A stretch of 64,000 bases of DNA from Tricholoma matsutake (taxonomy: Eukaryota; Basidiomycota; Agaricomycetes; Agaricales; Tricholomataceae), in contig AP026550.1 in NCBI GenBank assembly GCA_026075535.2, positions 7,006,001 through 7,070,000 on the forward strand, in the 5' to 3' direction. The position numbers were made by a program, and so were the translations under genes. This document shows, in pieces, positions 44,418-54,989 of this stretch; position 1 is the stretch's first letter, and each line of letters starts with the position of its first letter. Under the pieces are notes generated by a model. The model was not told the origin of the DNA. It did no database searches and worked only from the letters and a program-made list of their open reading frames with translations.

Positions 44418-45001
44418 TGATGATGCTCAACCTGGAAACCCAAACAAAACCTACTAAATGGCTTCAGATGGTATAACACAAGTCAGAGAAAGGATGTGAG
44501 GCCCTCTAGATGTCACCTGTCAGACTGACCGTCAAATAGTCATAAAAGAACTGCTTGTCAAAGCAGTTTGAAGCTAAAAGAATGTGTTTCAAGGACTTTT
44601 GAGGATTTTTGAGGAGTTGTGATATTTTTGGAGGTGTTGCAATATTTTCTGAGGTTTTTTCGAAGAAGTTTCGAGGAATTTCGAGTGCGCAAATATGTTT
44701 GGATGCAAGATTGGGGGACTAGATGAGTAGTAGAAGCAAAGCAAAGGCGAATCGAGGGAAACAAGAGCAAACATAGCATAATGTGAGGAATTTCAAGGAA
44801 TTTTGAGGAAGTTTAGCATAAAACACCAAACTTCAGACTGAATAAGACTAAACTGAACTCTCAAATCACTGTGATCTGGGAGGAAGATGACGACTTTCTT
44901 GTTTTTCTTTGTATCTAGTACATCTTTTTATATAAAATAAAGAAACTACCTAAAAAGGCTAGAGAACATGAGGCAAACATGTGGAAAACTCGAGGCAAAA
45001 G
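44418..45001 (-). repeat. LTR of the element-2 family, part 1 (split by gypsy element 4)
   Basis: The plus strand begins TGATGATGCTCAACC as in the other copies, after ATGC. It continues at 53306 after the insertion of element 4. It closely matches the copy at 61380. Confidence 0.85.
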
Positions 45002-45726
45002 TGTTAAGGGCAAAGCCTCAACTACTCGATCTAGTCGATGTTGTCCAATGAGGTGCTTCCTCATTGAGTTGTTCAGTACTAGTCTTACTCAGAGCATCCA
45101 ACATAAGATGATAGTACACCTCTAGCAGGGCTTCTGCGTAGAGTCGTCTGGGTTCATGCACTAAGGGGCTTCCTTAGTGGTTTTGAGTGAGTTCACATAC
45201 TAAGGGGATTCCTTAGTAGTTTCGAATGAGCTTGCAAGTTAAGGCTGTAGATTGCCTAGATCTAAACTAAGGACATCCCTACTACGAGTTGCAGTACTTA
45301 TACTACAAGGGAGGTCCTTATCGTCCAATCAGAAAGATAGATGCATATCAAGTAAGAATAGAAACAATAGGCCTCATGCCTAGCATGAGGCATCCAATGT
45401 CATGGATCCAATGTCAAGGATCCAATGTCAAGGACATGCTGCGGCACAGCATGTCAATCATGAGAGTCTGACATCATGGACCTCATGTTAAGGGGCTGTC
45501 ATATCACAGCATGTATGGGAGTGGGTTCGGGTGCATGGAGTCACCATGCATCTAGGGTTCCTTCCATGGGAAGGGGATCAAATGCATGCAGTCAGCATGC
45601 ATCGTGCATGTGTCTGGTGTCAAGGACATGCCCTAGGCATGAATCAGGTAGTGCCTCCTGTCTGGAGGGGATCGTTGGGTCAGTCAGGTCAGTCGGGTTT
45701 CATGAGTTACAAGGAAAATTGTAACA
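45002..45726 (-). repeat. 3' LTR of gypsy element 4
   Basis: 725 bp, TGTTAAGGGCAAAG to GGAAAATTGTAACA on the plus strand. The interior has short palindromes around CATGCCTAGCATG and repeated CCAATGTCAAGGA units. The polypurine tract GCAGGGGGGTAA (minus strand) adjoins it. Confidence 0.92.
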
Positions 45727-45759
45727 TTACCCCCCTGCTATGGTCGAAAGTTCCACACT

Positions 45760-46107
45760 TCAACCTAAATCTTCGTCTCTCCTCCGCAGTCTGATTGGGT
45801 ATGGTCTGGATATGTGGGTGGGTTGGGATCGAGGGGTGCAGTGGAGGAATAATTCATGTCTGAACTCGGACCATGATTGGGTTCTTCTAGTTTGTGCTGC
45901 CCTAGGCAATGGTGTTAAGGAGTCGGTGGTGTCATTGGAAGGGGGGTTCAGTGAGGGGCGTTGCAGGATGGAGAATTCAATGTCTGTAATTGGGGGTTCA
46001 GGTCCTGTTTGGAAGATGGCATAGAGGCAAAATGTGAAGGTCAGGGCTGCCACTGCAGCCAGGGTTGTGCCAACGATGATGGCGAGGATCGTAATTCCTG
46101 TGAGCAT
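45760..46107 (-). CDS. Single-pass membrane protein ORF at the env position of gypsy element 4
   Basis: 115 residues with an N-terminal hydrophobic segment (ILAIIVGTTLAAVAALTFTF) that reads as a signal anchor or transmembrane helix. A soluble, Pro/Arg/Thr-rich tail follows (about 80 residues). No stops interrupt it. It lies between the zinc knuckle ORF and the 3' LTR. I see no fusion peptide, no cysteine pattern and no homology to a known envelope, so the env label is positional only. Confidence 0.45.
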   Translation of the reverse strand: MLTGITILAIIVGTTLAAVAALTFTFCLYAIFQTGPEPPITDIEFSILQRPSLNPPSNDTTDSLTPLPRAAQTRRTQSWSEFRHELFLHCTPRSQPTHISRPYPIRLRRRDEDLG

Positions 46108-46145
46108 GGGTCTGTCTTGTCATGCCATTGTCTTGGCCTCGCTCT

Positions 46146-46871
46146 TTAAATCCTTCTGTAGGGTTCTCCCATCATGTTTCCCATTGCATTGTCATCAAAA
46201 TCATCATATCCTGAGTCAAAGAAGAGCCACCATCTGTGCTTGGCTTCTCTCTGTTCGATCTCTTGATCTTTCTGAGGTTTCTCCAGGTAATTCATCCTAT
46301 AGTGTCTAGGGCCTCGCTGTTTACAATACCTGCAAATGTATTGTTGGCAAATCAGGCCAAAGTGGCCTATCTGTTGGCAGATGAAACATCTGGCATGTAT
46401 CATGTGTGGGGGAGACCAAGGCGGTTGGGTGGTCTTTGGTTTGGGTTCGGGGGTGGTCAGATCAATTATTTTGGGTGCCCTAGGCATGATCTTCGGGTTC
46501 TTCATAGAATGGGAGGAGCCTCCAGAGGGAGCTCGTTGTTCATCTCTGTTGCTCTGCTCGCTGAATGGCGAGAGCGAGGTTGGTGGTTGTCTGTGTCAAT
46601 CTAGGGGGGTGTGAGGTCTCTCCTCAGCTATTCTCGGTCTGTCTGACCATGGTGCAATCATCTCCTGGATCATCTGTTCAATCCCCAGGGCATCTGCATC
46701 ATTCATCACTTCTTCTAGATTTCATTCCATTTGTTCAATTGTGCTCGCATAGTAGAAGCACATCCTGGCAAGATGGTATTTTGGTGGGTTGTGGGGGAGG
46801 TGAATGCGAAGGGCATCAGCGTTCGATCAGTTTCATAGGTATTCTCGGGTGAATCATCGTTCGGCAGGCAT
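46146..46871 (-). pseudogene. ORF downstream of pol in gypsy element 4: double zinc knuckle protein, with stops
   Basis: An ATG at 46871 opens a frame of about 241 codons ending at 46146. Stops lie near 46853, 46833, 46827, 46727 and 46604. The N-terminal half reads PPKYHLARMCFYYASTIEQM and DADALGIEQMIQEMIAPW. A Ser-rich linker follows, then CFICQQIGHFGLIC and a second, variant knuckle CRYCKQRGPRHY. The C-terminus is acidic (YDDFDDNAMGNMMGEPYRRI). It starts about 55 nt after the pol stop. Zinc knuckles usually belong to gag; a second knuckle protein after integrase is unusual. A 15-G run lies at 46899-46913 between the two ORFs. Confidence 0.6.
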
Positions 46872-46925
46872 TTTCAGGGAGTGTCATAGTGGGAAGAAGG
46901 GGGGGGGGGGGGGTTCTGGGTTTTG

Positions 46926-49900
46926 TCAGAGGTGGTACCTCTTCTTATATGCCATCAGGATCTTGGGGGCATTCTTCAGGTTCGATTCGGCTTCCCATGT
47001 GTTTTCAGATGTCGGGTAGTCAACCCATTTCACGAGGTAACGGCATGTCTTGCCGTGCTTCTTGTGTGCGATGATTGCTTCCACCTTGTATTCATTTTCT
47101 CCTTCCACGAGGTTGGGTGGTGGAGTCAGGAAGTTTTGTCCATGAGTGTCATTCTCATGGTATTGCATGAGTAAAGCTGCATGGAATACCGGGTGGATCT
47201 TCCATCTCAGCAGCAGTTTCAATTGGTATGTCATTCTCGACAAGGCATCTTCAATCATGAAGGGCCCTTCTTGTTTTGGCGCCAATTTTCTTGTTGGGTA
47301 GCCAATCTTCAGGTTCTTGGAGTCAAGCCATACTTGTTCTCCAACCTTGAACGGTTCGTATCACCCTTTCATTTGGGCAGCCATAGCCTGTCTGGCCAGT
47401 TCATGTGCGGCAAGAGCTTCCCTTCTCGCAGAGAGAAGTTCTTGGATTCTTTGTTCGGCAGCTGGCACATTCGTCTTTTTGTAAGGGGTGGGGATAGCGC
47501 ATGGTTGATATCCCATCATCAAGTAAAATGGTGAGTGTTTTACTGTGGAGTGCATCTTCTGGTTGTGTGCAAATTCTGCCGTTGGGAGATAACACTCCCA
47601 ATCTTCAGGTTTGTTTGAACAGAACATGCAGAGGTGAACTTCTAGCTCTTGGTTTACTCGCTCTGTTTCTCCGTCAGTCTGGGGGTGATAAGCGGTGCTC
47701 ATGGATAGCTTGATCCCGAGCAGTCATCCGAGTTCTCGGAAGAGTTTGGATGCAAATCGAGGGTCTCTGTCTGAGATGATTCTTCTGGGGAGTCCAAATC
47801 TTGTGTATACATGGTGCAGGTAAAGGTCTGTGGCGCCAAGTGCATCGATCGTCTTTGTGCAAGGGATAAAAATTACCCCCTTTGTAAGACCATGGTCTAC
47901 CATGACCATGATTGAGTCAAATCCGTTTATTATGGGCAGATCCATAATAAAATCCATTGTTACCAGCTCAAATGGTCTGCTGGCATCGAACAATATCAGT
48001 GTCGGTGGTGGAGTTGTCGGGTGTGTGTTGATCTTCATTTGCTGGCACTTTGCACAGCCTTTGACATACTTCTTTATGAAGTTGGCCATTCCTGGCCACC
48101 AGTAGTCTCGTCGGATCAGTTCAATTGTCTGCCACTGTCCACGGTGCCCTGTCATGATGCTATCATGATATTTCTGTATGATCGCTCAGCGGAGGGTTTT
48201 GTCCTGTGGCACATAGCATCTGTCTTTGAAAAAGAGCAGGCTGTCTTCGAATTTCCAGTCCTCCAATGCAGATTTGATTGGGGGAGTTCCATTGTTCTTC
48301 AGGGCTCATAAAGCATCATTTATGAGGTCATCCTTCATTATTGCTGAGACCAGGGCTCCCTGGAGTTCAGCATCAATCATTTTCATGAATAATTCATCCA
48401 TGAGGATGGTCTTGTCCTTGTTATCGGTATCTTCTTCAGCTATATGATCTGCTCTCCTTGATAGGGCATCAGATTGTACAATCTGTGATCCCAGTACATG
48501 TTGTAGCTTCAGGTCAAATTGTGACAGGTAGATGCTTCATCTAGCCTGTTGTCGGTTCAGTTTCTGTGCCTGACAGAAGTATGTCAGGTTCTTGTGATTG
48601 GATAGTACCGTCACAGGGAATGGCATCCCCTGTAGGTAGTGTCTCCATGTTTCCAGTGCTCGGATTACTCCCAGTAGTTCCCTGTCATATATCTCATAAT
48701 TCCTTTCTGCTTCGTTGAAAGAATGCGAGATGTATCTGCATGGGTGCCAGTCTCCATTGGCATCCTGTTGTCTGAGTACTGCACCTGTTGCAAATTTTGA
48801 GGTGTCAGATTCCACCACAAATGGTTTCGTTGCGTCTGGCATCAGTAGTACTGGGGCTTCATTGAACTTCCTTTTTAGTGCATCAAATGACTGCTGGCAA
48901 TCATTCATCCATTCAAATTTCTGGTTCTTCTTCGTCAAATCGTTTAGCAGTCTGGCCAGATCCACAAAGTGTCCGATGAATCTCTGATAGAAGTTTCCAA
49001 ATCCTAGGAAGGATCTTACATCCTTCACTGTCTTTGGCGTGGGCCAGTCCTTGATCCCAGCCAGTTTCGTGTTGTCCATTGCAAGTTTGTTGGGCCTGAT
49101 GATCATGCCCAAGAAGTCGACTTCTTGCATGTTGAACTTGCACTTCTCTATTTTCAGGTAGAGATTGCATTGTTGTAGTCATTTGAGGACCCTTTCGGTC
49201 CTTGTCCTGTGTTCTTCTTCCATCTTCGAGAAGATCAGGATGTTGTCCATATAGATGACGAGCCATCCTTCATCTAGCATGTCTTGGAAGAGATCATTCA
49301 TCATGGCCTGGAATGTTGCCAGTGAGTTGCACAGCCCAAAGAACATCACCATTGGCTCAAATAGCCCTCAGTAAGTCTTGAATGCTGCCTTCCACTCATC
49401 TCCTTTCTTTATCCATACATTATGATATCCCCATTGAATATCAAGTTTCATGAAAAATCTCGCTCCCTTCAGCTTGTCCAAGAGGTCTCTGATCAGTGGC
49501 AGGGGGTAGTTGTTCCGGATCATTCCTTCATTCAGATAGCAATAGTCTTGGCAAGGTCGCAGAGCGTCAGAGTCCTTCTTCAACACAAAGAAGAATGGGG
49601 ATGCCATGGGTGATTTCGACGGTCGGATGTATCCTTTCTCCAGGTTTTCATCTAGAAACTCGTTGAGTTTCTCTTGTTCCTTCGGTGTCAGTGGGTAGAC
49701 TTTGCAATCCTTTGGTACAAAGCCTTCCTTCAGGTCGATTGCATGATCCCACAGTCTTGATTCTGGGAATCGTTCAGATGCGGCTTTTTCAAATACCTGT
49801 CTGTATTTCTGGTATTCCGGTGGCAGTAAGTCGTCCAGGGTCTGTTTGCTGGCCTCCCTCCCCTCATCTTGCTCATGCGCGAGTCACTGGGAAATGGATG

Positions 49901-51335
49901 TCTTTGCTCTGATCCATGCGCTCTTTGAGAATGTATATCATGGGGAGTCCTTGGCTTTTGTAATTGTAGAGATTGTGTTTGTTTTCCATATGTACATATG
50001 GGCCAGTCCTTGGTGTTCCTTGGTCAGGGGTGGTTCTTCTGGTGGTTCAAATATGCCAATGACTGGTTCTTCTCATACATATGCAATCAGGAGGTCTGTC
50101 ACATCTTGTTTGTGGGTTTCTCCCATTGCTCGTATTTCCATGCTGGTGTCTGCCAGTAGTTCCTCATCAGGTACTTCTTCAACTTTCACTTGAGGGGGAG
50201 TCTCCCTGGGCATAGGTACTTCAGTGTTGATGGTACCGTGATCTGGGGTCCTATAATCGTGGGTTGGGGTAGTCCTTCGTTGAGGGTCATTTGTCCTGTT
50301 TTGTGGTGTTGTTTTCATGTTCCTTTTGCTGGTGCTTCCCTCCCCTGTGGAGGTTAGCAATTCCTTCATCTTTTGCATGATTCGTCGTGTCCTGTCGCAT
50401 TCATTGTTTTTGCCCTTCTCCAGTTGTTCTTTCTTCTGGTTTTCTTGGGTCTTGGCGATGGCACGTCTTGCTGCTAGGTTCCTACCTTCTTTAAGAGTGT
50501 CCTTGGTCCTGGTCCTTGCGACGGCTTTCTGGACTGAATTCAGCTCCTTCGCTTTCTTCTTGGAAAGCCTTTCCTTCGTTTTTGTCATGGCCAGTCGGGC
50601 TTGGGCAAGGTTTCTCTCCTTTTCTTTGGAGAGTCTTTCTCTAGTTTTTGCCACAGCCAATCTGGCTCAGGCAAGGCTTCTCTCTTTCTCTTCAGAGAGC
50701 CTCTGTCTTGTCTTGGCTACAATGCGTTGAATTCATACCATTCTGTCATTGGGTGCCTCCCTTTCAGTGTTGACCCTGGGGAGTTTCAGGGTGTTTGGGA
50801 GGGCCCGTTCAGCTCTTCTTGTCTTCTCCAAGATTTGTTGGATTTGAGCCCGTCGTCCTTCATCTTGGAACTCAAAGGTTCCCTTTTTCCAGTCAATGAT
50901 TGGGTTTATCTCCCGCAGCCATGGCAGGCCCAGGATCACCAATTCTTTGCCTAGTCCAGCAACTAGGTATTCCATTGGGTAGCTCCTCCCATTGATATGG
51001 AGCCTCCCTTTCATGCATCTGGTGATCGTTCCCTGCCTATTCAGGGTTCCATCTACATTTGTGGCCTGGATGGTGTGGCCTAAGGGATATGTCCTGATCC
51101 CTTCTTGTTCAACAAATTTCGAGTTGATAAAGACTCCTCCTGCTCCAGAGTCAAGGAGCGCATTTGTTGCAATGTCTTTCCTGTTGTCTGACTCAGCTAC
51201 CCAAATAGACAGGCGCATAGATTGTCTATTCATGGTAGCTAAGAGTACAGATCCTAGGGAGACTACAGCAGTAACTGGCGTCGTATCAGGCTGCTGTTCT
51301 AAAAACCCAATTCCTCCATGAGGTTGAGGGCTCAT
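46926..51335 (-). pseudogene. pol of gypsy element 4 (PR-RT-RH-IN-chromodomain), one frame with TGA stops
   Basis: The ATG at 51335 overlaps the gag stop as ATGA. PR: NALLDSGAGGVFINSKFVEQ. A Lys/Arg/Glu-rich spacer with repeated AKTRERLSKEKER units follows (about 50700-50400). [42 protein letters not shown], catalytic IYMDNILIFSKM with Asn at the second Asp (49242-49244). RNase [19 protein letters not shown]. Integrase: CAKCQQMK, VTMDFIMDLP, LTKGVIFIPC, ISDRDPRFASKLFREL, TAYHPQTDGETERVNQELE; the catalytic acids look intact. Chromodomain: YKVEAIIAHKKHGKTCRYLV KWVDYPTSENTWEAE. About ten stops, all TGA where readable, mostly replacing Arg. Confidence 0.9.
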
Positions 51336-52490
51336 TCTTTCTCTTCTTTGTCTAGTTCATCCAGCATCATGTGGATCTTCTGGTAGGTGTCCACCCCAGT
51401 CCTTTTCTGGGTGAAGCGATTTTGGTAGGGAGGGGGCACTGACCCTGTCTGAGCAGGGTTCTTTCCATCCCTGTGGTCGGATGATCGGTGTCCCGGTTGG
51501 TGGCAGACAAAACACAATCCCTTTTGGAGGTGTTCCACGCATTCTTGGTTCGTTAATCAGTTGATGTCAAGAGAGGGCTGTCCTTTCTTTGTCGTTTCTT
51601 TTGTCTGTTGGTTCTGCCTGGTCTTTCCCAGGATTGCCATGGCCCGTTTCCATTGGCCTTCATATTTTGAAGCTGCCTTTATCCAGCCTTCAAGAGTGTT
51701 GGGTACTGTCTCCATTGTGTGTACCCTCTTTAGTAATTCGGGGTGCAGTCCATCCATGAAGTACTCAATCATGGCTGCATCTTCTGTGATTCCCATCCTG
51801 TCTTTCAGGATGCGGAAGTTTGCCACATATTCTTCAAGGTTTCCTGAACCTTGTTTGAGATTCTTAATCTCTGTCTTTGCTGTTCCGGCATCATTGATCA
51901 GTGAGAAGGCCTCTAGGACCTTCTGTCTGAAGTCTGCATATTCTCCGAGTCCCTTGGATTGGTGTTGGTTGACAAATGCCTGCCCCCAGGCAGCTGCTGT
52001 CCCTCCATTCATGAAGGACAGCGTGAAGATGATCTTCTTGTTGTTCGTATCATAGACCTGGTCATTGATTCACAGGTACAGGTCTATCTCCTGCAGGAAC
52101 CTGGCAGTCTTGGTCCACTCTCCTGAGAAGTATGTGGGTGACCGGATTTGAATGTCCTTTACAGACATCATTGGTGTGGTTGCAGCGGGTTTGGACATCT
52201 CGCTATAGAGGTTGTCGATTTCGTCTGTTAGGAAGTGGGTAGATGTTTTGGGTGGGGGTGTGTGTGGTTGTTCGAAGTCTTCATCGGTGAGGAAATCTCC
52301 TCTTTGTCTTTCGGTTGATCTGTAGAACCAATGCTGTGCTGGGGTTGAGTAATGGACTAGTCTTCCATTGTATCGGTACCAAGATGAACCTGGCTGTGGT
52401 TCCGCTTCTCTTGGTGGTCGGTCTGGGGTTTGTCTAGACCCAGGTTGTTGTGGTGTGTTTCGAGATGTATCGCCTACACCTAGGTAGGTG
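51332..52490 (-). pseudogene. gag of gypsy element 4, with stops
   Basis: From about 52450 leftwards it reads a Pro/Arg-rich N-terminus, SWYRYNGRLVHYSTPAQHWF, then the capsid region (PTYFSGEWTKTARFLQEIDL, a TGA near 52068, IFTLSFMNGGTAAAWGQAFV, YVANFRILKDRMGITEDAAM, GWIKAASKYEGQWKRAMAIL). It has one CCHC knuckle (CFVCHQPGHRSSDH, with the last ligand His instead of Cys) and an acidic end. Another TGA precedes the knuckle (51557). The start codon is not certain. Confidence 0.8.
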
Positions 52491-52514
52491 GGCTAGCAGA
52501 TAGTTTAGATCTTA

Positions 52515-53300
52515 TGTTAAGGGCAAAGCCTCAACTACTCAATCTAGTTGATGTTGTCCAACGAGGTGCTTTCTCGTTGAGTCATTCGGTACTAGTCTTA
52601 CTCAGAGCGTCCAACATAAGATGATAGTACACCTCTAGCAGGGCTTCTGCGTAGAGTCGTCTGGGTTAACGCACTAAGGGGCTTCCTTAGTGGTTTTGAG
52701 TGAGTTCATGTACTAAGGGGATTCCTTAGTAGTTTCGAATGAGCTTGCAAGTTAAGGCTGTAGATTGCCTAGATCTAAACTAAGGACATCCCTACTACGA
52801 GTTGCAGTACTTATACTACAAGGGAGGTCCTTATCGTCCAATCAGAAAGATAGATGCATATCAAGTAAGAATAGAAACAATAGGCCTCATGCCTTGCATG
52901 AGGCGTCCAATGTCATGGAGTGCTGTGGCGCAGCATGTCAGGGAACAATGAAAGATAAGCCTCATGCCTAGCATGAGGCGTCCGATGTCAAGGATCTGAT
53001 GTCAAGGACATGCTGCAGCACAGCATGTCAATCGTGAGAGTCTGATGTCATGGACCTCATGTTAAGGGGCTGTCGTATCACAGCATGTATGGGAGTGGGT
53101 TTGGGTGCATGGAGTCACCATGCATCTAGGGTTCCTTCCACAGGAAGGGGATTGACTGCATGCAGTCGGCATGCATCGTGCGTGTGTCTGGTGTCAAGGA
53201 CATGCCCTAGGCATGAATCAGGTAGTGCCTCCTGTCTGGAGGGGATTGTTGGGTCAGTTGGGTCGGTCAGGTTTCATGAGTTACAAGGAAAATTGTAACA
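52515..53300 (-). repeat. 5' LTR of gypsy element 4
   Basis: 786 bp, about 60 bp longer than the 3' copy because of an extra CATGAGGCGTCCAATGTCATG-like unit (about 52900-52980). The ends and the flanking AAAAG match. Confidence 0.92.
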
Positions 53301-53305
53301 AAAAG

Positions 53306-53758
53306 ACAATAGAAGTATATCAGAACAATAAAGTGAGACTAGAAAGGGTGAATATAACACATGATGAAGAAATAATAAGAAAGAATAGCTAAAAGTGGAC
53401 TGTCCTTGTTATAAATTGAATAAAACATTGGAAACTGCTTCAAGTGATTTGTATGCATGCACATGGAGTCGAAATGTGTTCGATATACTCAAGATAGTGT
53501 CCCATGTGTCCAGCATGTGTCCGAAGATTGTTCAAATAGGAAATACTGTGTCCGAAGATGTTTTTTGAGGTTTGAGGTTTTTCAAAGATTTTCAAAGTTT
53601 CTTCGGACTTTGTTCATGGCCTGAAATCAGTGTGATATTGTTTGACAATGGTAGGGGATACGTCTGGCATGTGTGCGATGACCATTCGGATAGTGATATA
53701 GTGTCCAATGTCGATGTTTGATGTTTGATGATTTTCGAAGTCAGTTGAGGAAATACAG
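53306..53758 (-). repeat. LTR of the element-2 family, part 2, truncated
   Basis: It continues the LTR begun at 44418 and follows the copy at 27564 up to GAAGTCAGTTGAGGAAATA, then breaks into unrelated Pro/Ala-coding repeat DNA. The far LTR end is missing, so no target duplication can be read. Confidence 0.8.
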
Positions 53759-54520
53759 GGCTGCTGCCGCTGATGCTGGTAGTGAGGAAGATAGACACAA
53801 GGTGGCTTGGCCTGAAGAAGATGGACACAAGGCTGCTCCTGCTCCTGCTCCCACTCCTGCTCCCACTCCTGCTCCCACCCCCATTCCCGCTCCTGCCCCC
53901 ATTCCTGCACTTCCACCTGCTGCACCCCCACCTGCTGCTCCCCCCCCCATTCCCACACTTCCACCTGCTGCACCCCCACCTGCCACTCCCACACCCCCAC
54001 CTGCCACTCCTGCACCTGCACCCACTCTTGCACTTCCACCTGCTGCACCCCCACCTGCCACTCCTGCACCCCCACCTGCTGCTCCCGCACCCACACCTGC
54101 TCCCGCACTTCCACCTGCCACTCCCTCCCCTGTTCCCGCTCCTGCTCCCACTGGGCTTGAGGAAGAAGGACATGGTCCTCAAATCAAGGTCATCCCCGCC
54201 ACACTGCAAGATTCTCAGGAATCAGTTCAACGTATGACCTCTGTGGATGCGCCCCTTCCTCCCCTCCTTCAACCCCCCTTGATCCCCAATGCTGACCCTG
54301 TGGAACCAGTAATGGTATCCACCAGCAATGTGCTCATGCCACCTGCCCCTCCTTTACTGCTGGCATTGCATTCCCCTTCTCCTCCACAATTATGCTGGTC
54401 CCCTCGCCATTTGTCACCTGCCCTGCCTTTGAGAAGTACCACCCCTCACCCAAACCAGAAGAAGAGAGTGGGAACATCCGAGGACAGAGAGGAGGTCAAA
54501 CAAGGCAGAAAAAAGTAATG
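53759..54520 (+). CDS. Pro/Ala-rich low-complexity ORF, unknown
   Basis: An open frame from the LTR breakpoint encodes GSEEDRHKVAWPEEDGHKAA, then about 100 residues of PAPTPAP/PPAAPPP repeats from a CACTCC/GCTCCC hexamer tract (53836-54150). A more ordinary C-terminus follows (TGLEEEGHGPQIKVIPATLQ ... KRVGTSEDREEVKQGRKK). The repeat keeps several frames open, so only the C-terminal part hints at a gene. No domain is recognised. Confidence 0.3.
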
Positions 54521-54989
54521 GTTGGACATTTTATTTTACATTCATACAGAAATATTGTTGTACAATTAGTCTGAAATTTTCACATTTTTCCTCTTCTCTC
54601 TTTTACCAAGGGTTGTGATTAAAGTGGCCTCCTGTTGCACAAGGTCATCAGCTGTCTTTTGGTGTTGACCCTCTGATTGGTTGATTGTCAGGTTTTGTTG
54701 GGATGGGGGTGGGGTCATTGGTTGATAGCTAACCATTGACAATCCTATGTCAGCCAAGCTGGCCGCTGCCGATGTGATTGCCTGATTGTCAGGTTTTGTT
54801 GGGATGGGGGTGGGGTCATTGGTTGATAGCTAACCACTGACAATCCTATGTTGGGCGTGCTGGCCACTCCTGTGCTGGCCACTGCCATGTTCTGGCCACT
54901 CCCATATCCTGGCCACTGCCATGTCATGGCTACCAAAAAGGGGGCAAGGTTTAGGACATTTGTTGAGGAGGCGGAGTGGAGTTGTTGTT
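54521..54989. repeat. Direct duplication and CTGGCCACT minisatellite
   Basis: A block of about 68 bp (TGATTGTCAGGTTTTGTTGG ... TGACAATCCTATG) occurs at about 54681-54749 and 54784-54850. CTGGCCACTCC/CTGGCCACTGCCATG units follow to about 54930. No gene is supported. Confidence 0.65.

Larger units (their letters stand above)
45002..53300 (-). mobile_element. Gypsy element 4: complete chromodomain LTR retrotransposon with extra 3' ORFs
   Basis: LTRs with TGTTA/TAACA ends lie between identical 5-bp duplications AAAAG (44997-45001 and 53301-53305). Minus strand order: gag, pol (one frame of about 4.4 kb), a zinc knuckle ORF, a membrane ORF, 3' LTR. All lesions I can place in pol are in-frame TGA or missense; the frame itself is unbroken. 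Confidence 0.93.

Noticed and set aside
43610..44479. Single 289-codon gene starting at 44479
   Set aside because: The first about 20 codons are LTR sequence that also occurs at 61.4 kb and 27.6 kb, so the frame across the boundary is accidental.
45289..45794. Cys/His/Gly-rich plus-strand frames repeated near 53.1 kb
   Set aside because: Both copies lie in the LTRs of gypsy element 4 and are readings of the LTR repeats.
45760..46107. Calling the membrane ORF a true viral envelope gene
   Set aside because: Only its position and one hydrophobic helix support it. There is no fusion peptide, ectodomain cysteine pattern or recognisable similarity.
53592..54209. Minus-strand Gly/Arg/Trp-rich frames over the Pro/Ala tract
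   Set aside because: They are mirror readings of the hexamer tract at 53836-54150 plus LTR sequence, with no ordinary protein sequence.
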